Both the position numbers and the translations under genes were made by a program. From assembly GCA_000381625.1 (NCBI GenBank), contig KB906767.1, positions 5,633,357 to 5,697,356 of the forward strand: DNA of 64,000 nucleotides. The letters are read 5' to 3'. Positions 55,330 to 64,000 of this stretch are shown here, piece after piece. The notes under the pieces are model-generated. The model saw only the letters and a list, made by a program, of their open reading frames with translations, did no database searches and was not told the origin of the DNA. This DNA comes from Bryobacterales bacterium KBS 96. Its GTDB lineage: Bacteria > Acidobacteriota > Terriglobia > Bryobacterales > Bryobacteraceae. Within the stretch, counting starts at the first letter, position 1, and every line of letters begins with the position of its first letter.

Positions 55330-56223
55330 ATGTGGGTAACGGTCTCGTCCGAATTGGGGGAGAACAATCCTAAGTGTGACTCGCCGGCAAGGATCGGAAC
55401 GAAATTCCGAGGAATCAGCCCGTTCCTTACTCGTCTGTTTCTGCCATGCATCGCGGCGGCATTTGCCATTTCGCTGTTCGCTCAGGCGCCAAAGCGCAAA
55501 GGCAACTGCATACCGCCAGCTCCGGACCAGGCGGCGGTCGACCGCGGCCAGAAATTATTCAGCCAGAATTGCTCGTTTTGTCACGGTAAAGACGCCAACG
55601 GCGGCGATGGAGGCCCGGATCTGATTCGTTCCGTGCTAGTGAACCATGACGAGCATGGGAATTTGATTGCTCCGGTAGTCCTCAATGGCCGTTCCCAGAA
55701 GGGCATGCCAAAGTTCAGCTTAACGCCAGCGCAAATTTCGGACATCGCGACCTTCCTGCACGCCCGCAACCGATATGTTCGCTACCGGCAACTCTATCAG
55801 GTCAAAGACGTGGTTACAGGCGACGCAAACGCTGGCGAGGCTTATTTCAACGGGGCGGGCCGCTGTAATACGTGTCATTCGGCCACAGGAGACCTGGCCC
55901 ACGTGGCAAGGGAGTATGAACCTGAAGCGCTCCTGCGGACATTTCTATACCCAGGGCGGCGTGGCGCGTCGCCTCCAATCGAACGCACTCGCAAAACTGT
56001 GACTATCACGTTGAAATCGGGCCAAGTGCTTTCCGGGCCGCTCCAGCATCTCGATGAGTTCACCGTTTCGATGTATGACGCTTCCGGTGACTACCACACC
56101 TGGCCGCACGACGCCGTGCGAGTGGAAGTGCACGATCCACTGGCAGCCCATGCCGAACTCTTGCGGACCTATAGCGATACTGACATGCACAACGTGCTGG
56201 CATATCTGGAGACGTTGAAATGA
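55330..56223 (+). CDS. Di-haem c-type cytochrome, partner of a PQQ dehydrogenase
   Basis: A 297-residue exported protein. The signal or anchor helix is at about 36-52 (LFLPCIAAAFAISLFAQ), after an unusually long N-terminal region; a later start is not seen. Haem sites CSFCH at 81-85 and CNTCH at 179-183 are present, with a possible Met126 axial ligand in GMPKFSL. The domain after the second haem has a beta-rich segment (TVTITLKSGQVLSGPLQ). The stop overlaps the next gene as ATGA, so it is the likely electron acceptor of that dehydrogenase. Confidence 0.92.
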   Translation: MWVTVSSELGENNPKCDSPARIGTKFRGISPFLTRLFLPCIAAAFAISLFAQAPKRKGNCIPPAPDQAAVDRGQKLFSQNCSFCHGKDANGGDGGPDLIRSVLVNHDEHGNLIAPVVLNGRSQKGMPKFSLTPAQISDIATFLHARNRYVRYRQLYQVKDVVTGDANAGEAYFNGAGRCNTCHSATGDLAHVAREYEPEALLRTFLYPGRRGASPPIERTRKTVTITLKSGQVLSGPLQHLDEFTVSMYDASGDYHTWPHDAVRVEVHDPLAAHAELLRTYSDTDMHNVLAYLETLK

Positions 56224-57785
56224 AGCGCGATTTGCGTCTCGTTGCACTCATGCTGGTGTTGGCGCCGGCTGTGCTATCCGCACAGGGACTGGACCCCGCC
56301 AAATTGCTGCAGCCGCCGACGGACACGTGGCCCTCGTTTCATGGCGATTACTCGGGGCGGCGCTACAGTCCTCTGTCGCAGGTCAATGCTTCGAATGTAC
56401 GGTCGTTGTCGCTCGCCTGGGTATATCGGGCGAACTCAGCATCCATCAAGTCAACGCCGCTTGAAGTGAACGGCGTGCTCTACTTCACAACTCCCGATAA
56501 CGTCTGGGCCGTTGACGCGCGCACCGGCCGCGAACTCTGGCACTACGTCTGGAAGTCGTCCGGCGGCGACCATATCGGAAATCGCGGAGTGGGCATCTAT
56601 GGCAACTGGCTGTTCTTCGAGACGCCCGATAATCATCTGGTTTCGTTGAATATCTGGGACGGTAAGGAGCGCTGGAACAAGGAAATCGCCGATCTGAAAC
56701 TCGAATACTTTTCGACTACGGCTCCGATTGTTATTCGTAACCACGTACTGGTCGGTGTCAGCGGCGATTCCATGGACGTTCCCGGCTTTCTGGAATCGCG
56801 CGATCCGGAAACCGGAGATGTGCAGTGGCGTTGGAATTCGGAGCCGAGACCGGGAGAGCCTGGCTCGGAGACCTGGCCCGATGCCGACGCCATGGAGCAC
56901 GGCGGCGGAATGACCTGGATGCCGGGCACATACGACCCCACGTTAAACCTACTGTACTGGGCCACTGGCAATCCGAATCCGGTAATGGCCGGGCAGGGCC
57001 GCAAGGGCGATGATCTGTGGACGTGCTCGATCGTGGCGCTGAATCCCGATACAGGCAAGATGGTCTGGTATTTCCAGGCATCGCCGCACGACACCCACGA
57101 CTGGGACGCGGTACAGGTGCCCGTTTTATTCGACGCGGATTTCAAGGGGAAGCGCCGAAAACTGCTTGCGCAAGCCAGCCGCAATGGATATTTCTTCGTG
57201 CTGGACCGCACCAATGGCGAGAACCTCGTGAGCGTTCCTTACGTGGACATCAACTGGTCGAAGGGCGTGAACGCGAAAGGCAATCCCATACGCAATACGG
57301 AGAAGGATCCGGCGACCGATGGGCGGCTTCTCAGCCCCAGCGCGCACGGTGGAACCAACTGGCAGACGCCGTCGTTCGATCCCGATACCGGGTTGTTCTA
57401 TCTTCATGCTGAGCAGGGATACAGCGTTTTCTTTCTCACCGACACGGATGCGAAGCCCGAAGGCTGGGGCGGGCGCGATGACAAGCTGTGGGCGCGGGAG
57501 TTCATTGAGGCGATTGACTACCAGACCGGCAAGATTCGCTGGACGCACGAGATCGGGCAGGGAAGCGCCTACATGGGAGTGCTGAGCACAGCCGGCAATC
57601 TACTCTTCACTGGCGACAACTCCGGCAATGCGCTGGCATTAGATCCCTTCAAAGGCCGAACGCTATGGCACGCGAATCTTGGAGGCGTGATGGACAACGC
57701 TCCGATGACATACGAACTGGATGGCCGTCAGTATGTGCTGCTGGCCGCTCATGACAGTTTGTTTGCATTCACGCTACCGCAATAG
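56220..57785 (+). CDS. PQQ-dependent alcohol dehydrogenase-like protein with Asp-x-Asp motif
   Basis: A 521-residue exported quinoprotein (signal peptide to about residue 21). The eight-bladed propeller has GGGMTW with Trp233 expected to stack on PQQ, and Asn251 in TGNPNP as a metal ligand. The catalytic Asp294 is followed two residues later by Asp296 (HDWDAVQ); that second Asp is the hallmark of lanthanide-dependent enzymes. The usual metal Glu region reads SGDSMDVPGF, with Ser184 for Glu, and the vicinal Cys pair is missing (SSGGDHIGNRG). The metal site is thus atypical. The substrate may be an alcohol or sugar. Start overlaps the cytochrome gene as ATGA. Confidence 0.92.
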   Translation: MKRDLRLVALMLVLAPAVLSAQGLDPAKLLQPPTDTWPSFHGDYSGRRYSPLSQVNASNVRSLSLAWVYRANSASIKSTPLEVNGVLYFTTPDNVWAVDARTGRELWHYVWKSSGGDHIGNRGVGIYGNWLFFETPDNHLVSLNIWDGKERWNKEIADLKLEYFSTTAPIVIRNHVLVGVSGDSMDVPGFLESRDPETGDVQWRWNSEPRPGEPGSETWPDADAMEHGGGMTWMPGTYDPTLNLLYWATGNPNPVMAGQGRKGDDLWTCSIVALNPDTGKMVWYFQASPHDTHDWDAVQVPVLFDADFKGKRRKLLAQASRNGYFFVLDRTNGENLVSVPYVDINWSKGVNAKGNPIRNTEKDPATDGRLLSPSAHGGTNWQTPSFDPDTGLFYLHAEQGYSVFFLTDTDAKPEGWGGRDDKLWAREFIEAIDYQTGKIRWTHEIGQGSAYMGVLSTAGNLLFTGDNSGNALALDPFKGRTLWHANLGGVMDNAPMTYELDGRQYVLLAAHDSLFAFTLPQ

Positions 57786-57796
57786 AGGAGAACGAA

Positions 57797-58720
57797 ATGG
57801 AATCGATTATCGGAAGGCGGGAGTTTCTAGGAGTATCTATCGCGCTGGCTGCGACTTCATTGCGGGCGGCGGAGCCTTCTGTCAATTTCCCCACCGATCC
57901 ACGGCAGAGACTCGCGGTTTCTTCGTACCCGTTTCGTGCTCAGATCGTTTCACCGCGCAACCCCGGCAACGGTAATGGTCAGGGCGCGATGACTCTTCCG
58001 CAGTTCGGCGAGTATATTGCCAGCAAGCTCCATGTGCCCGGCATTGAGCCTTGGGGCCGCCATTTCGAATCGCTGGAGCCGGATTACGTACACGACCTTG
58101 CCCGGTCCTTCAAACAGACTGGGCTTCGTGTCGTAAACATTACGGCCGATGCACGAGTACGGCTTTGCGGCTCAACGCCTGAGGATCAGGCTGCCGGTCT
58201 GGAGGCTTATCACCAGTGGGTGGACGCCGCCGTGATCCTGGGATCGCCCAGTATTCGGGTGCATCTGCCCCGGCCGCAGGCGCCCGGCGACATCGATTGT
58301 GCGGTGCAGAGTTTGAAGCGCCTGGCGGAGTATGGCGCCCGGAAGAATATCGTTATCAATCTCGAGAACGATAATCCGGCGAGCGAGGACCCATTTCGAG
58401 TCGTCAAAGTAATTGAAACGGCCAATACGCCGTTTCTGCGCGCCCTACCCGATTTCTGCAATTCCATGCAGATTCAGGATGACCAGCAGTACGACAACCG
58501 CGCCCTACGGGCAATGTTTGCGCATGCGTTCAATATCAGTCACGTGAAGAACATTGAGCATCACGGAGGCAAGACTCTTCGCGTCGATGTAGACCAGATT
58601 TTCGCGATTGCAAAGAAGGCCGGATACCGCGGCTACTTCTCAATGGAGTGGAGCGGTGGCGGCGATGCGTATGAACCTACGAGAGAGTTGATTGAAGCGA
58701 GTCTGAAGAATCTCTCGTGA
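57797..58720 (+). CDS. Tat-exported sugar phosphate isomerase/epimerase-like TIM barrel
   Basis: A 307-residue protein. GRREFLGVSIALAATSLRAAE is a strong Tat signal cleaved near residue 24. The barrel has GIEPWGRHFE, VINLENDNPASEDPF with a metal Glu, HVKNIEHHGG and YFSMEWSGGG, the divalent-metal set of the AP-endonuclease-2 family. It follows the PQQ gene by 11 bases, with AGAGGAGAACGAA as a ribosome site. It is distant from the similar protein at 35260, sharing only the fold. Exported members have unknown substrates. Confidence 0.87.
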   Translation: MESIIGRREFLGVSIALAATSLRAAEPSVNFPTDPRQRLAVSSYPFRAQIVSPRNPGNGNGQGAMTLPQFGEYIASKLHVPGIEPWGRHFESLEPDYVHDLARSFKQTGLRVVNITADARVRLCGSTPEDQAAGLEAYHQWVDAAVILGSPSIRVHLPRPQAPGDIDCAVQSLKRLAEYGARKNIVINLENDNPASEDPFRVVKVIETANTPFLRALPDFCNSMQIQDDQQYDNRALRAMFAHAFNISHVKNIEHHGGKTLRVDVDQIFAIAKKAGYRGYFSMEWSGGGDAYEPTRELIEASLKNLS

Positions 58721-58776
58721 GGCGGCTATAACGGACGATCCGGAACGGATCAGGTTCGGTGTGATTCGGCAAGGAA

Positions 58777-58801
58777 CGGGTTTCCGTAGACGGCAAACCC
58801 G
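58777..58801 (+). other. Leader hairpin before the second receptor gene
   Basis: CGGGTTT pairs with AAACCCG and the inner CCG with CGG around a TAGA loop, 10 base pairs in all with one bulged base. No T-run follows. It sits about 10 bases upstream of the AAGGGGG ribosome site of the receptor. It may be a stability or attenuation element; function is not established. Confidence 0.45.
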
Positions 58802-58822
58802 ATTTGGGAGTAAGGGGGCAAT

Positions 58823-61800
58823 ATGATACGGCGATCGATTGCTGCTTTTTCATTTATGCTTTTCATGGTGCTGACGCTGGGTTCACCAGTCGCTAGCGCT
58901 CAGGTTCTTTATGGCTCGATGGTGGGAACCGTGACCGACCAAAGCGGCGCGGTGATCCCCAAGGCTGAGGTCAAAGCCATTAACCCGCAAACCGGCGAAA
59001 CTCGCGACGTCACGACCGACGCTGCCGGACGCTATACTATCGGCAACGTTTTGCCAGGCGTTTACGAAATCCATGTAACCGCTACTGGATTCAGTGCAGT
59101 AACGACGACTGGTGTGACCGCCACCATTAACACCGTCACCCGAGTCGACGTGCAGATGCAAGTCGGCTCTCAGGCTCAGAACGTCACCGTAACCGGAGCC
59201 GCTACGGCGTTGCAGACCGATAAGTCGGATACTCATACGGAGCTTAGTCCGCACGAGTTGGCGAATCTCCCGCTGCCGAACTACCGGAACTTTCAAAGCC
59301 TCTTCAACCTGGTCCCAGGCGCGACGCCGGCGGTATTTACGAACTCCATTACCGACACTCCGCAACGCCCGCTCAGCACAAATGTGAACGGCACGAATCG
59401 GAATAACAACAATACGCGCGTCGATGGCGCGGCGGACGTCTTCGTATGGCTTCCTCATGCGACGCTATATGTTCCACCGGAGGAAACCATCGAAACGGTC
59501 AACGTCACTACCAGCAGCTTTGATGCGGAACAGGGCATGGCGGGAGGCGCGGCTGTGACGATCACGACGAAGTCGGGAACGAATGACTTCCATGGCGTTG
59601 CGTTCGCGTACTGGGACAACAACATGCTCGAAGCGCGCAACTTCTTTTATTACGGTAAGGGCAAGCCTTTCAGCCTCCACAATATCGATGGCGCCACTTT
59701 GGGCGGCCCGATCGTCAAGAACAAGCTCTTCTTCTTCGCGAGCTGGGAGGGCACGCGGGAACGGACAAACTATTCCGCGCTCTCCACGGTTCCCACAGCC
59801 GCCGAGCGGCAGGGAAACTTCAGTAGTTATGGAACGGCGATCTACGATCCCTCCACCGGGGATGCAGCCGGAAAGGGCCGCACGCCGTTTATGAACAACA
59901 CTGTGCCCGCGAGCGCGTTCAATCCGATTACCGCGAAACTTCAAAGTCTGATTCCCATGCCGAATCAGCCGGGAACGACTTCCAACTATTTCAGCTCCGG
60001 CACGCAGGCTTTGGACCGTGACAACATCGATGCAAAGATCGATTGGAACCGTACACAGAACCACCACATATTCGGCAAGTACAGCGTCATGAAGGCGCTG
60101 GTGAATTGCCCATTCAGCTTGGGCGCGGCAGGCGGCGCGGGGCTTTGCAACGGCAATGGCGCGGATACAGCGCCTACGCTGACGCAGTTGGCAACGCTCG
60201 GACATAGCTGGATCATCACGCCTAATCTGCTTTTTGATGAAGTGCTCGGATTCAGCCGCATGGGGCAGCACGGCACGGATAGCTTTTATGGCACGAACGT
60301 CGGACTGAACCTCGGCATTCCCGGCACAAACGGCCCGGATATCCGGCAAAGCGGATTCCCGATTTTCAACATTAGCGGGTTTAGCAGCCTGGGCCAAACG
60401 GCGAACTATAGCCCGTTCTGGCGCAACGATCAAACCTGGACAAACAGCCATAACCTGACGTGGACTCATGGCGCTCATGAATTCCGGTTTGGGTTCGATA
60501 TGATTCGCTTTCAACTCAATCAATGGCAGCCGGAAGCCGGGAATTTCGGCCCGCGCGGATTATTCACGTTTGACGGCGCGATCACCGGATTGAATGGCGG
60601 CAAGTCGCCGAACCAATTCAATGCGTATGCTGCATTTTTGTTAGGCCTCGATCAATCGGTCGGCAAAACATTGCAGAATCAATACCTGACGGGCCGCGAA
60701 TGGCAGTTTGGCTGGTATGGCAGGGATCGCTGGCAGGTTAGTCGAAAACTCACGCTCGACCTCGGATTGAGATACGAACTCTATCCACTCGTTACGCGCA
60801 CGCACACGGGCCTGGGCCGGTTCGACCTGGCGACCAACAATATCATTATTGGCGGTGTCGGCGACAACGACGAGAATGCCGGCGTGACAGTGAGCCATAA
60901 GTTGTTTGCGCCGCGCGTGGGCCTTGCCTACCGGGTGACCGAGTCCACAGTAATTCGTATGGGTTACGGCATCAGCTACGATCCTTTGCCCATGTCGCGT
61001 GTCTTCCGCGATCCCTATCCGCTGACGATTCCGCAGAGTTTCACCGGGCCAAACAGTTACACTCCCTACGCGTCCCTTTCAGCGGGCATTCCGCCCGTTA
61101 GCGTGCCCGATCTTTCGACGGGCATTGCTCCTGTTCCCACATCCACCGTGATCAGCCGTAGCCCGTTCCCCGGATTACTGCACCGCGGCTACATCCAGTC
61201 CTATAACTTCACGATTGAGCGTCAGCTTCCCAGTAACTTTGTAGTGAGCGCCGCATTTGTCGGCACAGCCACGACGCATCAGTTTGTGGATCATGAAATG
61301 AACGCTGGATATCCAGGGAGCGGAACTGCTGGACTTCCTCTGAACGCGACGCTTGGACGCAGAGTCTCGACCCTGTTTGAAGACGGCTGGTTGAGTTCGC
61401 ATTACACCTCGCTCCAAATCGGCGTCAATCGCCGCTTCTCCAATGGTTTGCTGATCAAGGGAGCTTACACGCGATCGAAATCGATTGACATGGCAGACGA
61501 CGACGGGCGCGTTGGCTTACTCTTCAACGACCCCTCGGAACTGGCTCGAAACGAAGCCGTCTCTGGTTTCGACATTCCGAACAACTTCCAGATTGGCGGA
61601 TTGTACGACCTGCCGTTTGGCAAGGGCAAGACCTATTTCCAAAACGGGTTGGCAAGCCATATCCTGGGCGGATGGGAAGTCAACGGCACATTCAGCGCTT
61701 ACTCCGGTCTTCCTTTCACGGTGACTGCATCGGGCGCTTCGCTGAACGCTCCCAACAATAGCCAGACCGCCGATCAGATTCTGCCTACCGTTGCGAAGTT

Positions 61801-62113
61801 GGGCGGAATTGGCGCCGGTCACCCATACTACGATCCGAACGCCTACGCACCTGTAACGGCCGTCCGGTTCGGCACGTCGGGCCGCAATACTTTGCGCGGC
61901 CCTGCAAACTTCAATGCCAACGTCAGCGTGTTTCGCACATTTCCCATCAATGAGCGTATTGGTTTGCAGTTCCGCGCCGAGTCGGATAACGTGTCGAACA
62001 CTCCGCATTTTCTTGCACCAAGCGCAAACGTCTCTTCGGGAAACTTCCTCAATATCACCAGCGCCAATATGGATCAACGGCAATTCCGGCTCGGCCTAAA
62101 ATTGTCCTTCTGA
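58823..62113 (+). CDS. Oar-like TonB-dependent receptor, second copy
   Basis: A 1096-residue outer-membrane protein. Signal peptide 1-27, carboxypeptidase-regulatory fold (GTVTDQSGAVIPKAEV to TATGF), plug (ELANLPLPNYRNFQSLFNLVPG), and a barrel ending QFRLGLKLSF with the terminal Phe. It differs strongly from the receptor at 36645 in length and detail. Six bases separate it from the Tat amidohydrolase gene, so uptake and hydrolysis are probably linked. Its position behind the PQQ/cytochrome genes raises the question of whether it imports the quinoprotein substrate or its metal. Confidence 0.93.
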   Translation: MIRRSIAAFSFMLFMVLTLGSPVASAQVLYGSMVGTVTDQSGAVIPKAEVKAINPQTGETRDVTTDAAGRYTIGNVLPGVYEIHVTATGFSAVTTTGVTATINTVTRVDVQMQVGSQAQNVTVTGAATALQTDKSDTHTELSPHELANLPLPNYRNFQSLFNLVPGATPAVFTNSITDTPQRPLSTNVNGTNRNNNNTRVDGAADVFVWLPHATLYVPPEETIETVNVTTSSFDAEQGMAGGAAVTITTKSGTNDFHGVAFAYWDNNMLEARNFFYYGKGKPFSLHNIDGATLGGPIVKNKLFFFASWEGTRERTNYSALSTVPTAAERQGNFSSYGTAIYDPSTGDAAGKGRTPFMNNTVPASAFNPITAKLQSLIPMPNQPGTTSNYFSSGTQALDRDNIDAKIDWNRTQNHHIFGKYSVMKALVNCPFSLGAAGGAGLCNGNGADTAPTLTQLATLGHSWIITPNLLFDEVLGFSRMGQHGTDSFYGTNVGLNLGIPGTNGPDIRQSGFPIFNISGFSSLGQTANYSPFWRNDQTWTNSHNLTWTHGAHEFRFGFDMIRFQLNQWQPEAGNFGPRGLFTFDGAITGLNGGKSPNQFNAYAAFLLGLDQSVGKTLQNQYLTGREWQFGWYGRDRWQVSRKLTLDLGLRYELYPLVTRTHTGLGRFDLATNNIIIGGVGDNDENAGVTVSHKLFAPRVGLAYRVTESTVIRMGYGISYDPLPMSRVFRDPYPLTIPQSFTGPNSYTPYASLSAGIPPVSVPDLSTGIAPVPTSTVISRSPFPGLLHRGYIQSYNFTIERQLPSNFVVSAAFVGTATTHQFVDHEMNAGYPGSGTAGLPLNATLGRRVSTLFEDGWLSSHYTSLQIGVNRRFSNGLLIKGAYTRSKSIDMADDDGRVGLLFNDPSELARNEAVSGFDIPNNFQIGGLYDLPFGKGKTYFQNGLASHILGGWEVNGTFSAYSGLPFTVTASGASLNAPNNSQTADQILPTVAKLGGIGAGHPYYDPNAYAPVTAVRFGTSGRNTLRGPANFNANVSVFRTFPINERIGLQFRAESDNVSNTPHFLAPSANVSSGNFLNITSANMDQRQFRLGLKLSF

Positions 62114-62119
62114 AGACCT

Positions 62120-63169
62120 ATGAAGATCGCAATGACCAGACGTGAGATGCTCGCGGGGTTGGCGGCTTCTCCTTTCCTGAGAGGAAAAGCCGCTGACCCA
62201 CCGTTTGAGCGAATCGATACCCATATCCATTTGAATCGAACTGCGCCCGAGATTTTGGCCGGCTTTCGGCAAACGCGGTGGAGGGCGTTGACCATCTGCG
62301 ACTCGCGAGCGATCGGCGATCAACCGCCGGACCTCGACGAGCAGGTGCGCGGCGCCATAAAGCTGCATCGGGAGAGCAAGGGGCTGATCGCTTGGGCCAC
62401 TTCATTCGACGCTCGTCCATTTGAACGGCCCGACTTTACGGAAACTACCATTGCCGGCTTAAAAGAGTGGTTCAAAGAAGGCGCGATTGCAGTTAAGATC
62501 TGGAAGAACATCGGCATGGCGATCCGGTCGAAATCGGGCGCCTATCTCATGCCCGACAATCCCGCGTTGCTGCCGATTTACGAAATGATGCAGAAACAGG
62601 ACAAAACGCTGCTGGCGCATATGGCAGAGCCCGATGGGGCCTGGCTGCCTCTCGATTCGACTAATCCCGAGGTGGGTTACTACAGCAAGCATCCGGAGTG
62701 GTATCAATATGGCCGCAAAGGAGCCCCGAAGAAAGAAGAAATTCTGGCGGCGAGGGATCGTGTGATTGCGAAATATCCGAAACTGCGGGTTGTCGGATGC
62801 CACCTCGGCAGTAATGAGAGCGATCTGCCGGCATTGGCGAAGCGTTTGGATAATTATCCGAACTTCGCAGTGGATATGGCCGCGCGCGTGAGATATCTTG
62901 CCGCAGGCGATCATAAGGCCGTGCGTCAATTCTTGAATCGGTATCAGGACCGCATCACTTACGGCACGGATACTGTCTGGCGTACACAGACGGAGCAGCA
63001 GGTGTTACATTCGGTCCAAACAGCCCATGATCGGGATTGGAACTTCTTTGCCCGTAGTGACGAGATGAATTATCACGGCCACATGACCCAGGGATTGGCC
63101 CTGCCTGAAAAGTTGCTTCGCAAGATCTTTTATGACAATCCCGTTCGCTGGTTCCCTGGGATTGTCTGA
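62120..63169 (+). CDS. Tat-exported amidohydrolase family protein
   Basis: A 349-residue protein. Tat signal TRREMLAGLAAS. The metal-dependent hydrolase barrel has DTHIHLN (HxH) at about 33-39, VKIWKN, LLAHMAEP, VGCHLGS and YGTDTVW, a typical amidohydrolase-2 (ACMSD-like) ligand set. These enzymes hydrolyse or decarboxylate ring or lactone substrates. It is the last gene of the co-directional run from 55330 and converges with yceI. Confidence 0.9.
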   Translation: MKIAMTRREMLAGLAASPFLRGKAADPPFERIDTHIHLNRTAPEILAGFRQTRWRALTICDSRAIGDQPPDLDEQVRGAIKLHRESKGLIAWATSFDARPFERPDFTETTIAGLKEWFKEGAIAVKIWKNIGMAIRSKSGAYLMPDNPALLPIYEMMQKQDKTLLAHMAEPDGAWLPLDSTNPEVGYYSKHPEWYQYGRKGAPKKEEILAARDRVIAKYPKLRVVGCHLGSNESDLPALAKRLDNYPNFAVDMAARVRYLAAGDHKAVRQFLNRYQDRITYGTDTVWRTQTEQQVLHSVQTAHDRDWNFFARSDEMNYHGHMTQGLALPEKLLRKIFYDNPVRWFPGIV

Positions 63170-63173
63170 GTAA

Positions 63174-63752
63174 TTACCGGCTATTCGCCGGCTGAGTGTT
63201 GCCAGCCAGCTCCACGCTAATTTCTACGTGGTCGTCCACCCTGAGGAAAAAATTGCTCGGATTCTTCATGCCCCACTTCACATAAGGCACTTCGAAATGA
63301 GTTGCGGCTGTAAATTGATTTCCGCTCACTTGAACAGCGACCGCCGTGGTCAGCGGATGCGCGGCTCCGTGAATCGTGAATGTGCCATCGACATCCAGTG
63401 TCGACTGGCCTAGTGGAGAAATTGCGCCGCGAATGTGAGAAGGTGCAAAGACGATGTGGGGATAGAGACTGCTCTCGAGAATTTGCTTGTGCATTCGCGA
63501 GTCGCGAGAACGGTTTCCGGTGTTGCCGCTTCGGGCATCGACTACAATCTGGCCGCTGGCGATCGCTGTCGCCGGATCGACACAAATTGAGCCATGCTCA
63601 ACTTCGAAGGTACCCCTTACGGTGTGTAATACATCCTTTAGCACGAACGCCACGCGACTTCGTGAGGCATTCACGGCAAAACACTCTTGATCTGCGCGGG
63701 TAACGAGGCAGCAACTCAGGATCGCGAAGCACGCCCCGGCGGCCAGTCTCAT
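63174..63752 (-). CDS. YceI-family lipocalin-like protein
   Basis: A 192-residue exported protein with the YceI beta-barrel motifs (SRSRVAFVLKDVLHTVRGTFE, SRDSRMHKQILESSLYPHIVF, GTFTIHGAAHPLT). The leader RLAAGACFAILSCCLVTRA may be a signal peptide or a lipoprotein-like one. ATG at 63752 preferred; a TTG at 63767 would add five residues. YceI proteins bind isoprenoid-type lipids. It follows the unknown gene at 63778 by about 10 to 25 bases, probably in one operon. Confidence 0.9.
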   Translation of the reverse strand: MRLAAGACFAILSCCLVTRADQECFAVNASRSRVAFVLKDVLHTVRGTFEVEHGSICVDPATAIASGQIVVDARSGNTGNRSRDSRMHKQILESSLYPHIVFAPSHIRGAISPLGQSTLDVDGTFTIHGAAHPLTTAVAVQVSGNQFTAATHFEVPYVKWGMKNPSNFFLRVDDHVEISVELAGNTQPANSR

Positions 63753-63777
63753 CCATCTATTTTGCAACAGTTAACGA

Positions 63778-64000
63778 TCAATGTAGATAAAACAAGCTCA
63801 GCCGGGGCAAGCCGGCTTTTTCGAGCAATCTCGTGTCCAAATACCGCCTCTCCAGCATCGAGATTTGGTCCGCAGTCATCTTACCGCGATAGGGAGCGAG
63901 TTCGGAATCCAGATCGCGTCGAAGCTCGACCAGCAACTCGTCCGATGCCATACTGCGCGCAGCCGCGATCATCTTCTCTTCAAGCGCCGTCAAATGCCGC
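63778..64000 (-). CDS. Hypothetical protein, C-terminal part (5' end beyond the window)
   Basis: The reading frame is open to the window edge; visible residues (about 73) end in a Leu-rich, charged helix (TADQISMLERRYLDTRLLEKA). A TTG at 63993 gives a possible start, but upstream codons continue open, so it is likely the tail of a longer protein. The sequence is helical, charged, without a recognisable domain. It precedes yceI on the same strand. Confidence 0.6.
   Translation of the reverse strand, partial: RHLTALEEKMIAAARSMASDELLVELRRDLDSELAPYRGKMTADQISMLERRYLDTRLLEKAGLPRLSLFYLH

Noticed and set aside
59465-60523. 352-residue reverse frame in the second receptor gene
   Set aside because: Opposite strand of a clear TonB-dependent receptor; Arg/His/Ile-rich shadow.
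1-64000. Prophage, transposon, integrase, toxin-antitoxin or defence island
   Set aside because: No transposase, integrase, capsid, restriction or Cas-like motif was recognised on either strand.

Overview
The window looks like a chromosomal segment of an acidobacterium, most likely a soil member of the Solibacter/Bryobacter type. This is inferred from two very large Oar-like TonB-dependent receptors with an N-terminal carboxypeptidase-regulatory fold, a tandem DUF3857 pair, exported Tat-motif enzymes, a PQQ dehydrogenase coupled to a di-haem cytochrome, an acidobacterial-style Ku protein and moderately high GC. I see no rRNA, tRNA, CRISPR array, transposase or phage gene.

Layout. 1-2368 (+): two envelope glycosyltransferases, a GT2 cut by the window edge and an ArnT-like membrane enzyme. 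2375-8097 (-): a compressed operon dnaE - accA - small membrane protein (apparent CTG start) - GT4. 8330-13614 (+): a Lys-rich exported protein with 11-residue repeats and its own terminator, then sthA, a degenerate ROK protein, a cytochrome P450 and an RlmI-like methyltransferase, the last genes overlapping or abutting. 13658-15705: a Tat-type Nif3-like protein, a small unknown and a RibD/DHFR-like reductase. 15751-20630 (-): a ThDP enzyme of the pyruvate oxidase type coupled by ATGA to a giant FAD/Fe-S oxidase, probably lactate/pyruvate oxidation. 20805-23063 (-): an exported GH3 glycosidase, divergent from two DUF3857/transglutaminase-like proteins (23384-27327, +), the first of which has lost its catalytic Cys and His.

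28537-34483 (-): a complete SUF iron-sulfur operon, sufB-sufC-sufD-sufS-sufU-sufT, ending in an Rrf2-family regulator with three cysteines. A nearly perfect 28-bp palindrome just upstream of sufB is the best operator candidate in the window. 34576-44257 (+): an ICMT-like methyltransferase, a Tat-type TIM-barrel protein, an Oar-like receptor, a 12-Asp-box beta-propeller and a DUF4832 protein. Two copies of a multi-hairpin intergenic repeat bracket the propeller gene.

44381-55183: a basic coiled-coil protein, an MFS exporter, malQ and a GH15 glucoamylase (alpha-glucan metabolism), an SPW membrane protein, Ku (end joining, no LigD in view) and Tex. 55330-63169 (+): a co-directional cluster of di-haem cytochrome c, PQQ dehydrogenase (with the Asp-x-Asp associated with lanthanide use but an atypical remaining metal site), a Tat-type TIM barrel, a second Oar-like receptor and a Tat-type amidohydrolase. 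This looks like a periplasmic uptake and oxidation unit of unknown substrate and is the best candidate here for an undescribed system. 63174-64000 (-): YceI and the tail of an unknown gene.

Family names come from recognising motifs by eye. No alignment, HMM or database search was run.
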